Shown one piece after another: positions 44,141 to 55,610 of a DNA stretch of 64,000 bases. Every line of letters begins with the position of its first letter. Within the stretch, counting starts at the first letter, position 1. Source of the stretch: Voacanga thouarsii (lineage: Eukaryota > Streptophyta > Magnoliopsida > Gentianales > Apocynaceae); contig JANUWF010001815.1 of the NCBI GenBank assembly GCA_026120185.1, positions 1,302,001 through 1,366,000 of the forward strand, written 5' to 3'. The translations under genes and the position numbers were made by a program. The notes under the pieces were generated by a model, which made no database searches, was not told the DNA's origin, and saw only the letters and a list, made by a program, of their open reading frames with translations.

Positions 44141-45433
44141 AATTGTTTGGTTTATCGTAAGGCGTTTGTTTTGTACTATTTTCTCTCTTTTATTTTGGCT
44201 TTATTTTCTTTTCTAGTTTTTATGCTTTGGTGTGCTCTTTTGTATTCTTCTTTTTAGGTACTTTGCCAATGCCTCATTCTTCAAGCATTCAGCTCTTGTA
44301 CAACACATTGCACAACGAATGGCAGTTGGTTTTTCTTATCTCTTCTCCTTTATATTTTTTGTCCCATGACATGGTTTATTCTTTGTTATATTTATTTGGC
44401 CATTGAGGACATGTCCAGTTTAAGTGTGGGAGAGTGATTTGATTGACAAGTCTTCTATACATATACTTTAGCCTTCTTGGAAACATTTAGAGCAAAATTT
44501 TCAAAAATTTTTCTGATTTTCTTTGAGATTTCAAGCTATATTTTTAATTCATGTCTTTATAATAGATTATAAAGCATATGTTCTACATCATTTTATGGCT
44601 TATGCATGACTTTTTGGATGCACTTGGATGAAATAGTTCTTGATCGAATGCTTTGCATTGTTCTTAAACCTATTTTTCTACTAAAATTTATGGAGCATTC
44701 TAGAACTTATTTAAATATCTCTCAAGGCGAAATACGAAAGGCAATCATAATTTAAATTAGGGATGACGGTAATAGGCCTTCTTTGGATAGTTTGAGCTTT
44801 TCAAGCCTACCTATTGTTATATTATCCCTAGTGTCTATTTTGAACCTAAATTGTTGATTTCTTTCTTTAAAACCCGTTATCATACTTTGTCCATTGCTTA
44901 TTTATGATAGTTTGAATAATTTTTCAAATCTTTATGCTCTTGATGGATGAAAGTATATGTAAGAGAATTTTGAGGAAGAATACTTAGAGGAAGATCATGG
45001 CTCGTTACTTTTAGTTATGTATCAATAGTTGTGTTGAGCTGGAAAGAAAAGAAAGAGAAGAGAAAGAGAAGAAAAAGAAAAGAGAGATTGAAAACAAGAG
45101 AAGAAAAGAAACAGCTGCTAGAAAAGATGGAAAGAAAGAAATTAAGAACAAAAAGACAAGAAGTAATAAGAGTGAAAAGAAAGAAAAGAAAATATTTTGA
45201 AAGGAAAAGAGAGACGAAAGATCACAAAAGGAATGATTATTGAACTGTAAAAGTTAAATTCATATAAAGTACTTGACACCATTACTGGAAATTTGAGTAA
45301 TTTTGTGAAAGAAATAGAGAAAAGTTGATGAAAAAAAGAAAAGAAAGAAAAAATGCAGGATTTGCTTGAGTTGAGTTGTACTTGCTAAATAAAGTTATGG
45401 TTTGATTGATTTTTGAAATAGGAGAGCAAGAAG
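44141..45433 (+). other. Athila-like 3' noncoding region, part 1
   Basis: Carries a PPT-like phrase GAGGACATGTCC...TTTAAGTGTGGGAGAG (44406-44435) right after pol, and a long purine tract of GAAAGAAAAG type (45035-45220). No envelope-like ORF is recognisable; the 45031-45243 ORF is low-complexity Lys/Arg/Glu from the purine tract. AGAAG at 45429-45433 is the left target duplication of copy D. Confidence 0.7.
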
Positions 45434-48400
45434 TGTAACACCCCACCTTTTTACTTTCTATTGGCTACCACTTGTAATGGGATGAGAATTTATATCAATG
45501 GCCAGAACAAAAGTTGATCGGTATAATGAGACGAATACTTTGGTGAAATAAAGTTTTGTCGGGACCTGGATGTAATTATTGGATTTGTTCTACCCGTACC
45601 CTAAATTTTTGGAAGGCTATTAAGATTAATAAAATAAGAATTTTAGGGTACTTTAGAAAGAGAAATTGACCAGTGCAATGAGACGCATGTTTTGGTGCGA
45701 ATTATGCTACCTAGAGTATCGGGGGCATTTTTGTCATTTTGACCGCGTTCTTGGCTTCGACTGTGAATTTGACCAAGTAAAGAGGGAATTGAAGAATTTG
45801 AGTGTTACCAATGGATTCAGTGAAGTTTTTGGAGTTGAATAGTGAAATAAAATATGTTTTCATTACGGACCCGATTTTGGCCATTTCTGAAGAAAATAGA
45901 AAATTGCGGTTGGAAATGGGACGTGTGGCTTCTTATGATTGGTGGATGAAAATAGGTGTCGTTTAGTAATTGGTTAATGAGGCCAAGTGTTTCTATTTGA
46001 TTGGTTGTGATAAAAAAAAAATGAAATAAAGAAGAATGGCCTACAAGAAATAAATAAGAATGGTTCACAAGAAATAATAAGGATGGCCCACAAGCATGAA
46101 AAGTTTGACAAAGTTGGACCACCTTTTTGACTTCATTTGACCAAGCTTAATTAAGCTAATCTTGATTTGAGTAAGTTAATCAAGGTTGAGTATGCATGGC
46201 CATGCAAGATTTGAAAATATCTATAATGTTCTAAGAGTTTCTACCTTTTTCTATAAATTTCTTTAAGGTTCTAGAGTACTCTAAAGTTTCCATAAGTTTC
46301 TACAAGTGATGAGTCATCCCCTAAAGCCTTCTAGAAATTGTGATTCATCATTCCAAGTGTACGAATTACATTTCAAAGCTTCCTACTTAAGAGTTTTACA
46401 TAAGCTATGACAAAAGCATGTGATGTAAGGCATTACCTAAGCAAAGCTTCCTATGTAAGCTTCTTGGACATTTATATATAGGCCATGAAGGCCAACTAAA
46501 ATGGCTTTAGATAGCCAAAATTTTGGAGCAAACAAGAGAGAAAAGAGAGAAGGGAAAAGAAAAGGAAATAGAGAGGGAGAAACCGAAAATAGAAAGGAGA
46601 GAAAGAGAGAGAGAAAAGCAAGAAGATGCTTGGACTGTTCAGCCTCCAAACGTAGCAAAGAAAAGGTAAGGATCTACCTTGCTTGAAGTAAAGTTATTAT
46701 ACAAAGAATGGAGATAATTTTAATATATATATATATATTGTAAGAAGTTGTGTGTGAATTATGGAAACTAGTTAGGTGAAGTTGTGTGAAAGCTGTCCTT
46801 GTGTGTAGAAAATTCTGGGAGGTTTTATATTCAGTAAATCTGTAACTTTTCTGGATTTGAACAAAGCAGGAATATATCCTTGTATCTAAGGATCATAAAG
46901 ACATTTTAGAACAAGTTTGAGGTTAATCCGATCTACGAATCAAAAGTTATGGTGGAAATAGTAAAAGGTGCCAAATCAGTAACGGGATTTTACTGCTGGA
47001 TCTTTGTGTTCAAAACTGAACAAAATGGACAATAGAATTTGGAATTCCATTAATTGGAACTTGTAAAGAATATCTTAAGGATATTTTACAATTGATTTGA
47101 CATCATTTGGATTTGTGGTTTAAAATTTATGGGCAAAACAAGTTATGGTGTCAAACTGGAAAATTGCAGAATAATAAGGAAAACATGAAAAGTGAAGCTA
47201 AGGCAAAAACTACTGAGGCTGTTTTTGCCAAGTATCGCGGTACCAGAACCAGAAACCTAAAAACACCCAATACAGAATTAAATTTAAGAGTCTTGCGGTC
47301 ATTTTGGTATATCATGGAGTCAAATGGGAGCAGTAAATTGAAAGTTATGTGCAAAACAAAATGGTGTGTCAAACCAGTGAAAATCCAAGAAAGTAGTCCG
47401 AAAATGAATGGACTTAAGAGTGATTAATTATTTGATTTTGGACAAAACAATTAGGGAAGCATGAAGTGAATCCCTTGTTTATGAAGTGAGGAAGGATGTG
47501 GAAAAATGAAAATGAAAGAATTGATCAAACAATGGAAAAACGATGCGAACGAAAGTTGAACGTTTTTCTTAAGCATCGGCTAACCGTCGGCCCCAACGGC
47601 TAAACGACGGTTGAACGTCGGCTAACCGTCGGGCACGTCGGCCGGACGTCGGCTACCCGACGGCTATTTTTTGGCCAAACACCAATTGACCCAAAAACAA
47701 TGTTTGGTGTAGGTTTAGCGACAAACAGCTAACGAAATGTCAAAAATGGTAGGAACGGAGGTTAGACGATCGTGAATGGAATGAGAGGCTTAGGACACGA
47801 GGTGAGTCCCATTGATTTCTAAACCTTTTTTAAAGGTTAGTGTGCTTTGATTTTCTATGAAATGCTATGTTTTATGCCATTTTGGAAATCCTCTAATATG
47901 TTTAAGGTTTACATGAGCAACATCTGCTTTTATGATATATCGGACTCGAATAAATTTCATATTCTGCTTGGAAACCTTCCTGGATGTTTAAAACACGAAT
48001 TTTGTGAATTTAGTCCTTTTCAGATTAAATATTTGGGATTTCTGAAAAATGGTAAATTTTGGAATCGGGTATTTGGAGAATAATCCAAGTATCCTTATTG
48101 GAATATTTTATGAAAACTCTTGGAACTCGGGTATTCGGTAAATGACTGAAATATCCTTATTGGAACTTTTGTGAATATTTTTCAAATCGGGTAAAGGTAA
48201 AATGACCCGAATACCCTCAAAACGTCTTTTGGAATCTGGCATGGGTGAAATGACTGGAATACCCTTGGAAAATGACTTTTGTGATCAAGTACGGCCCCAG
48301 ACAATAAGAAATGTTGTGATTTAAATATCCTGTGGGATTGGATGACCCTCTAGCCTGGTCAGTCAGATGGGTTGGTGTTGTTGCGTTGAGTACTCAACAG

Positions 48401-49253
48401 GGACTTTGATCTTTGTACTAGCCCATGTTAGAGATAGACAACCCCAAGTAACCTAATCAGTTCTGGGGATTGTCTTACTCCAAACAGGGCGACAGGACAT
48501 TGTGACGAGTCGTCCCCGGCTAGTCGTTGTGAGCTCGGCAATTGCCTATTGATTATGATTGGCGGGTTGTTCACATGAGACTGAGCGGGGACACTCGATG
48601 TGTTCAACCCCTTGCCACCTCGATGGTGATTGACGTCAGGATTGGGACCCCTGGCTTATGGTGGCAAGTAAAAAATCCCTAAGTGCACGGTAAGGTACAT
48701 TGGTAAGCTGCTCACCCTTCCGGCATGACACAGGTGACGTGCTGTAAGGCACAGTCCCTGGCACAAGAGACTGTATAGCCGAAGGCAAAGTTCTTTGAAC
48801 TTTGCACTCGGGTCGCACTTCTAGATGGGGAAGAACTCGCATTTATTGAATTGGGGGCCGTGTGTTTGAAAATTATTATTTTTCGAACGTATATGATAAA
48901 ATGACCTGAATTTATCAATCATTGCTATTTTCCCTATTATATAATTTACTTCAGCAAAGATTTTGAAAATTGACTCTCTTTTAAGGGAAACACTGGCACA
49001 CACACGAGACTCATTGGGTGATTTTTCATTCACACGTGTCTTTTATCTTACTTTTTTGTAGGATCTGGAATTGGAAGAACTTACGGATAGAGGACGATAC
49101 CACAGTGACAGCAGAATAGGTCCGGATGTCTCCCTTTTGGACCTTATATACTCTATTGATTATTCATTATAAAGACCCCTTGTCTGGGTATCTGGACGGG
49201 GCAACTGCCAATATTGGTATGCTTCCGTTGTTACCTTTAGTAGGGGTGTTACA
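45434..49253 (+). mobile_element. Family T-related solo-LTR-like element, copy D (3,820 bp)
   Basis: Perfect 11-bp terminal inverted repeats TGTAACACCCC (45434) and GGGGTGTTACA (to 49253); target duplication AGAAG at 45429-45433 and 49254-49258. Its right end (TTATAAAGACCCCTTGTC...GACGGGG, 49168-49201) and a GTTGAGTACTCAAC box (48383) resemble copy A, but most of the interior is different, so it is a distinct subfamily. It holds a CpG-rich CGTCGG island at 47575-47672 and no coding region. Confidence 0.8.
47575..47672 (+). repeat. CpG-rich short-motif island in copy D
   Basis: Repeats of CGTCGGCTAACCGTCGG type on both strands (CGTCGGC, CCGTCGG, CGACGG), in otherwise AT-rich sequence. It could fold strongly. 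No known function. Confidence 0.8.
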
Positions 49254-49258
49254 AGAAG

Positions 49259-49733
49259 AGTTAGAAATTATTGATTCATTTTGTTTATCCTTTTCTTACG
49301 AACTCTCAGCTACTTTGATTTTTGATTCTCCTATACCCTTCGTTTGATATGCTACATTACAAGCCTTTAGCCTTACATTACAACCTTAAAAGTCCTACTT
49401 GATCTAAGTAGAATCATGATATGTCTCGGATTAGTAGAGAGAGGGTATGGAAAGTAAGCTTATGGAATGCATATTCTTTTTGAACTAAATTCTTTCTAAT
49501 GGTTTGAGAATATTGTTAAGTCTTGAGATGGTTCTACTACGTCATTTATCACTTACATAAGTCTTGCATTTGTTGTCAAAGATGTAGTAGCATGTGTTTT
49601 ATGTTCTTGAATGAAGAAAGCATTGAATATATTGTTTTGAAATTGATTAAGTGATTTTATGAAACCTTGTGTTTTTCTACTTGTTCTTGATACTTTGCTT
49701 GAGGACAAGTAAAGAGCTAAGTGTGGGGGAATA
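49259..49733 (+). other. Athila-like 3' noncoding region, part 2, with polypurine tract
   Basis: Resumes after copy D and ends in GAGGACAAGTAAAGAGCTAAGTGTGGGGGAATA, the polypurine tract before the LTR (about 49700-49733). Confidence 0.8.
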
Positions 49734-50364
49734 TGACAGGGGCTAAATTAGTCATGCTTTTCCTAGTTATTAGAGATTCTTTTGCGATACATTTTATTCA
49801 ATAACTAGTCAAATTCCTTCATATTTGAGATTTTACCATTGAAAAAGTATTTTCTTCATTACTACAGATTTTTAGGGTAAAACGAAGTAAAAAAGTCGTA
49901 AAATAGATGAGAGGCGGTGCCAGCTAGGGTACTAGAACCGATGCCAGCCATGCACTGATAACACGAACTTTGAGATAAAAAGAAATGGTTAGAACAGAAT
50001 GAAAGTGTGGGGAATATGTTTTTCTACTTGTTCTTGATACTTTGCTTGAGGACAAGTAAAGAGCTAAGTGTGGGGGAATATGACAGGGGCTAAATTAGTC
50101 ATGCTTTTCCTAGTTATTAGAGATTCTTTTGCGATACATTTTATTCAATAACTAGTCATATTCCTTCATATTTGAGATTTTACCATTGAAAAAGTATTTT
50201 CTTCATTACTACAGATTTTTGGGGTAAAACGAAGTAAAAAAGTCGTAAAATAGATGAGAGGCGGCGCCAGCTAGGGTACTAGAACCGGTGCCAGTCATGC
50301 ACTGATAACACGAACTTTGAGATAAAAAGAAATGGTTAGAACAGAGTGAAATAGAGTGAAACCA
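49671..50364 (+). repeat. 347-bp tandem duplication across PPT and LTR start
   Basis: Unit 1 is 49671-50017 and unit 2 is 50018-50364. The offset is exactly 347 bp and the units are almost identical. Each holds the polypurine tract and the first ~280 bp of LTR. The complete 3' LTR therefore begins at 50081, not at the first TGACAGGGGC (49734). Confidence 0.9.
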
Positions 50365-51592
50365 GTACCGGCTCCAGTAGCCAAGGCGGCACTGGCTGCA
50401 TTTTGGAATATATTATGTGGCATTCAAAAAATCGACGAACGAGTAGAGAACTAGAACACAATTGGCGCCGGCGCCGGCTGTGCACTGAGGAAAAGGCGGA
50501 GCTTTGATTTTTCTACGTGGTTTTTGGTAATCTGTAGAGTTTTAGTACTTTTCTACTTCTACTCGGCCCAGAACATTACACCAACGAGTTTAGGCACTTC
50601 CCAAGCCTATAAATATATGGAAAACACAAAGGAAAATGGGAGACTTCATTGATTATCATAGAAAATCACTCAAATCAAATGAGGAATACAAGGTCTTCAA
50701 AAGAAGAAAAATGAGGCTTGTCAATGAGTTCTTTCTTTTACTTTGGTTTCTTTTTCTTGAACAATAATGTGTTAATTGTTTTATTGTAATTTGACATTGT
50801 TTTAGGTATTCATAATATTTAGAGTTATTTGATCTTTTGATTAATTAGTTGTTCTTCTTGGTATTTAATTACTTGAGCTTATTACGAGAATAATTGATTG
50901 GCTCTTTCCATTAATTCACTAAGACCAAAGGGGTTGATAGTGGTTTCAATTTATTAATTTCATATTTGTTGTCTGTTAACTCATCGAGACCAAGGGGGTT
51001 AATTGATGAAGACTAAGTAATTAAAGGTTAATTGATGTTTGCCGAGACCAAGGATTCATTGGTTAATTTCATGTTTTAAATTCACCGAGATCAAGGGAAT
51101 TTAATTAAGGATTGTGTTTAATGCATCTTTTGGATGAATTAGTTGAGACGAGACCAAGTGATTCTAATTTATTTAGAAGGTAGTGATTTCATGGATTGAC
51201 CAAAGAAGTGAATCTATCTTAATCCTTCACGTTGCCAAGAGAATAATTAGTTATGATAATGATTAAGTACTTTGAGATCATGTTTGTCAAAATAATGGCA
51301 CGAGTTACATAATTCTCCATCCTTGACATGTATATATTCTTTTATTTTATTTAATTTTATTTTATTTTCCTTTTTATTTATTTTTCACTTTATTGAGTTG
51401 GTTAAATAATGAAAGAAATGTGATTAATATATACTTGTTCTTGGAGGATTGACATTTGTTTGAACCCTATGCTATGTTAATAATGAGTATGCTTGCTCAT
51501 ATGTGTAATTTAGGGTTAACGTTTTAATTTAAACTTGATTGGGAATATGCTTATTTTTATATGATTTTTTATACCCGAATCCATACGCATCA
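50081..51592 (+). repeat. 3' LTR of the Athila-like element (1,512 bp)
   Basis: TGACAGGGGC...GCATCA, close to the 5' LTR, with TATA box at 50609-50616 and CpG-rich islands at 50262-50305, 50370-50395 and 50461-50480 (GGCGCCGGCGCCGGC). The right target duplication is 51593-51597. Confidence 0.9.
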
Positions 51593-51597
51593 TGCTT

Positions 51598-51789
51598 CAA
51601 ATAAGAAAGAGTAGTCATACACTTAATCATCATATTCATACAACACTAAAGGTAACCAGACTTCACTTCTCTTTGCTGAGGAAACTGAAGCTACATGGTG
51701 TGTGTTTTTTAGTGTAGATAATATTACCAACAAAGTCCACAATCAATCGAGCTTTAATTAAAATGCTACTAACCAACACCATACATTAG
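51598..51789. other. Sequence right of the Athila-like element
   Basis: About 190 bp, the continuation of the insertion target at 33904. Nothing recognisable. Confidence 0.4.
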
Positions 51790-52260
51790 GGCAAATATAC
51801 CCATCATAGTATAGGGAATAACAGCATCGAATCTACGAAAACTTAGGCTCCCGCCTTACTTTACCTAAATCTTTACTATTTAGCCAATAAAATAAAAAGA
51901 GATAAATAAAACACTAACCTAATATACTAGAGAAAAAGTCAAGTTACACAAGAAAAGTCACAAGGATAATCAAAGAGTGAGAATAAGGAGAAAAAACATG
52001 TGAATAGATAAAAATCCTTGAATAAACAATAATGATTGACTAGATATTCTCTCAATTTATTATTATCTTGGTATCATGAAGGATTAAAGTAGACCCACTT
52101 CGTTTGCAATACATATAATCACTATATTGTAGTTAAATCAGTGGATATATTCTATTTCAACCAATTTACCAACAAATGTATTAAAATCAATCCTCACACA
52201 AAATCCTTATATTCTAGGTGATTTAAAGTATGAAATTCACCAATGAATCTATATTCTTGC
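51790..52260 (-). mobile_element. Second antisense Athila-type LTR, left part
   Basis: From about 51990 it aligns with 31600-31870 (CTTGGTATCATGAAGGATTAAAGTAGACC; TATTCTAGGTGATTTAAAGTATG). It is split at 52260 by the Sirevirus and continues at 63294. The outer boundary near 51790 is approximate. Confidence 0.6.
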
Positions 52261-52815
52261 TGTTAGCCCTAAGGGCTTTCTTTTATGTTTTGATTTATGA
52301 CAAACGTTGATATGGACTAACTTATTAATTTCCTGTGATAGGATATGGTTAATATTTATTCTTCTAATGTCTTTAGATAAGAATTGTTGACAACCTCTTC
52401 ATTGCTAATTTCAAGATTAGAATATCAAATGAGAAAATCAGAGTATGAGAAGTTATATATCGTGGAAGCTCTTTATGAAGAATGATAGACTAGGATGTGT
52501 TATTAAGGAATATTTATTAATTCCTATTTCTTCTTCCCTTTTGATTCATTTGACTTTACCTTGAAGCTTCAAATGAGATGATTTTCAAAGTTTTTTAAAA
52601 TTCACAGAATTTTGGATGGAACAGTTTGAATCCAAAAGGTTCATCAAAAATCCTGTAAACCGAGTTGAAAAATTTCTATCAGGAATGTGCCATTTTTGGA
52701 CTTACCTTTTGGATGCAACTTCATCCAAAACCTGAGTGCAAAACTCGGATGAGTTTAAACAGAAAAATTTGTAGCCATTTTTTTTTTTTTATCGTTGGCA
52801 CTCCCTTTTTGGCTC

Positions 52816-52823
52816 TATAAATA
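52816..52823 (+). promoter_or_regulatory. Probable TATA box of Sirevirus LTR
   Basis: CTCTATAAATAGCCC, conserved in the 3' LTR at 62502-62509. Confidence 0.65.
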
Positions 52824-53034
52824 GCCCTTAAAATAAGATTAGAAGCAAGACTTTGAAATATTCATCTTAGAAACCTTATTGCTTAATACTTTCAAAAATC
52901 TCCTTTTATCTAGCTTCAATGTGAGTTCATTATGTATCAAAGATAAAAGTAATTTGTGGCTTGTATTCGAGAAAACATCTGCTCAAGTAAGTGAGCTTAT
53001 CTCTATTCTATTGATTTTCAATTGTTTGTTGTTG

Positions 53035-53275
53035 TGCAAGGTTGTTGTGTAAAACCCATAGGGGTGAGCCTTGTGTTTTGTGTATATGCAAGGTTGTGGT
53101 GTAAAACCCATAGGGGTGAGCCTTGTGTTTTGTGTATGTTCAAGGTTGTGTGGTAAAATCCATTGGGGTGATCCTAATTTTGTGTTTGTGTTAAGGTTGT
53201 GGAGTAAAACGTAGTGAGGTGATCTTTGATGTGTTTGAGAGGTTGTGGAAAACCTAGTGTGGTGATCCTTTCTTG
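53035..53275 (+). repeat. LTR-internal tandem repeats of the Sirevirus
   Basis: Five diverging units starting with AAGGTTGTGG and ending with a GGTGAGCC/GGTGATCC phrase. The same array is in the 3' LTR (about 62724-62965). Confidence 0.85.
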
Positions 53276-53606
53276 CATGTGAATCGGTTTCATTAAGTGA
53301 GGTTAATGAAATAGGGTTAAAAATCCTTAAGTGTGAGGCTTAAGGTAGTGGACGTAGATCATTGTTGATCGAACCACTATACATCTCTTGTCTCATTTTA
53401 TTCAGTGGTTCATGTACTATTTTTTTATGATCTTTCACTGTCTAAATCTGAATATACATCTACGAGTACTTGCATAGCTTTCTATGCATCTATAAAGTCA
53501 ATCTAAGTATCTTAGTGATCATTCTTGTTCAGCATTTTAGACAATTCGAAAAAATCGTTTTTGCTTGCCAAAAACCTTATTCACTCCCCCTCTAAGGTTT
53601 TTCATT

Positions 53607-53618
53607 TGGTAACAAAGA
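53607..53618 (+). other. Sirevirus primer-binding site (decayed)
   Basis: TGGTAACAAAGA, two bases after the LTR; a mutated form of TGGTATCAGAGC (initiator tRNA-Met). Confidence 0.75.
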
Positions 53619-53664
53619 GAGGTCTACATACTCTTGATTTAACATCCTTGTAGAAAAGATCTTA

Positions 53665-55590
53665 ATGACAAGCTCATCCTCTCTTCCATATGTTGAAGAG
53701 TTTTCAACAAATTGTCCTCCTTTGTTTAATGGAAGCAACTATACTTTCTGGAAAAATAGGATGAAAATTTATGTATGTTCTATTAACTTCAAGTTATGGA
53801 GTTTAATAGAGAAGGGTCCTTTTATTCTATCAAAGGTGTTTGATGGCATAAAAATACCTAAACAGAATGAAGAGTATAGTGTGGAAGACAATGCGAAAAT
53901 GACTCTAAATTTTCAAGCTATGAACATTTTGTGCTGTGCACTAGATGCGACTGAATACAACCATGTTAGTGGTTGTGATTCAGCCCATGATATGTGGAGA
54001 TTGCTAGAAGTCACTCATGAGGGGACTAACCAAGTCAAAGAATCGAAACTAGGGCTTCTTATTCATGATTATGAATTATTTACTATAAGGTCAAATAAAA
54101 GCATCACAGACATGTTCACAAGATTTACTAATATCTCAAATGGTCAGAAAGCTTACGAAAAGGTTTATTCCCTTGGGGAACAAAACCAAAAAATTCTTGA
54201 TGCTTTACCAAAAAGCTGGAAGCCTAAAACTCTTGTTGTAGAAGAATCCAAGGATTTAAAATCCTTACCTACTGAAGAGTTGATCGGATCTCTTTTAACT
54301 CATGAAATGAAGCTTAAAAGATTTCATGAATTTAATGATCATGATAGAGGCAGAAAAGGAATTGCTCTAAAGGCTGAAAATGAAAATGGAGAAATAAGTC
54401 TTTCGGAAAGCAGCGAAGGCATGTAAATGGACAGTGATGACTTGGCAATGATAGCAAAGAAATTCAGAAGAATGTTCAATGAAGAAAACTACAAACGAGA
54501 AAGAAAGCTTATAAGAAAGAAAGGACAAACCTCCAGTTTCAAGCCTCAGTACTTTGAATGTAAAAGCACAGATCACTTCATTGCAGACTGTCCAGTTGCA
54601 AAAGACAAGGAAGGAAAAATGTTTAAGAAAAAGAAAGACCTGAAGGTCAAGAAAGGTAAAGAATTGATGGGAGCTTAGGACTTAAATAAAGATGAGTCTG
54701 AAGATGAGGAATCTGAGGAAGAAACTGCCAACATTTGCTTCATGGCCTTGGAAAATGAGGTAAACCTTTCAACATCAGATTGCATGTCTAATTCACATAT
54801 ATCTATGACTGAAAAGCATGTTGATCCTAATGAGTTGTTATGTGATATGTTTTATGAATTAAAAAAATTGTCAAGAAAAAATAAAAAATTTACAGTTGAA
54901 GGTTAATTGTCTGATGAAAGAAAATGAAGCCTTGTTGAATGCCAACAAAATGTCTTTTGAAACACATATATGTGACAAAATTGAAAAAGATGTGATCATG
55001 ACAACTTTACATCATGCATCTCTGGAAAATAAAAACCTGTGTGATAAAGTTCAAACTCTTGAATGCATGGTTAGCACCTTTGATGATATGAAAATTAGAG
55101 TAAATGATCTTACCACTTGCATTGAGAAATTTACAAATGGTAAAAGCAATCTAGAAAAGCTACTCGGAACTCAACATCATTTTGGTAATTGAAGTAGCTT
55201 AGGATATAAACATGAGGATAAAGATAAAATATGTATGCCCAGGTTTGTTTATGCTAGAAATCAAAGTGGCCTAGGATATAAATATGAGGATAAAGATAAA
55301 ATATGTATGCCCAGATTTGTTTATGCTGGAAATCGAAGTTGCTTAGGATATGAACATAACAATAACTACAAAGAGAACAAGTTTCAATATGTTAAACCTA
55401 CTTCTTCTCACAGCACATACAAGGCATGCCCATATTGTAAAAAACCTGGATATATAGTTTCAAGATATCTTGTTAAAAGAAAAGTGGAATCCGGTGGAGT
55501 TACTTTCTGGAAAATCAAAGAAAATGTTACTAACCTTCATGGACCCAAGAAAGTGTGGGTACCAAAAATCATCTATTCTTCTCATGTATA
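53665..55590 (+). pseudogene. Sirevirus gag (broken)
   Basis: Starts at ATG 53665. Part 1 (to 54426) is a UBN2-type capsid region: FNGSNYTFWKNRMKIYV, DSAHDMWRLLEVTHEG and LPKSWKPKTLVVEE. Part 2 (54427-54678) has a knuckle FECKSTDHFIADC whose first Cys is now Tyr. Part 3 (54896-55192) is a likely coiled coil (KENEALLNANK; DKIEKDV; DKVQTLEC). Part 4 (55235-55591) has a 24-residue tandem repeat and a second degenerate knuckle (CPYCKKPGYIVSRY) and ends PKKVWVPKI. A long gag with coiled coil is typical of Sireviruses. Stops near 54424, 54676, 54903, 55190 and 55589. Confidence 0.88.
55202..55345 (+). repeat. 72-bp in-frame tandem repeat in Sirevirus gag
   Basis: Units start at 55202 and 55274, with a partial third from 55346. 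Each encodes 24 residues around KDKICMPRFVYAGN. The phase is kept (72 = 3 x 24), so the repeat probably arose while gag was coding. Confidence 0.88.
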
Positions 55591-55610
55591 GGCACGGTCT
55601 TTAAGCTTCA

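Larger units (their letters stand above)
33910..51592 (+). mobile_element. Athila-like Ty3/gypsy retrotransposon with two nested insertions
   Basis: LTRs TGATAGGGGC...GCATCA; target duplication TGCTT at 33905-33909 and 51593-51597. The 17.7-kb span minus family T copies C (4,234 bp) and D (3,820 bp), and minus a 347-bp tandem duplication, leaves ~9.3 kb. A tRNA-Asp-like primer site, the protease-region sequence and a long noncoding 3' part place it with the Athila lineage. Every ORF is broken. Confidence 0.92.
52261..53604 (+). repeat. 5' LTR of the Sirevirus (1,344 bp)
   Basis: TATA box TATAAATA at 52816. It contains five imperfect 45-55 bp tandem units (GGTTGTGGTGTAAAACCCAT...GGGGTGAGCC) at about 53035-53275. 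Confidence 0.93.

Noticed and set aside
45031..45243. Lys/Arg/Glu-rich ORF
   Set aside because: Translation of a purine tract typical of the Athila 3' region; no domain.
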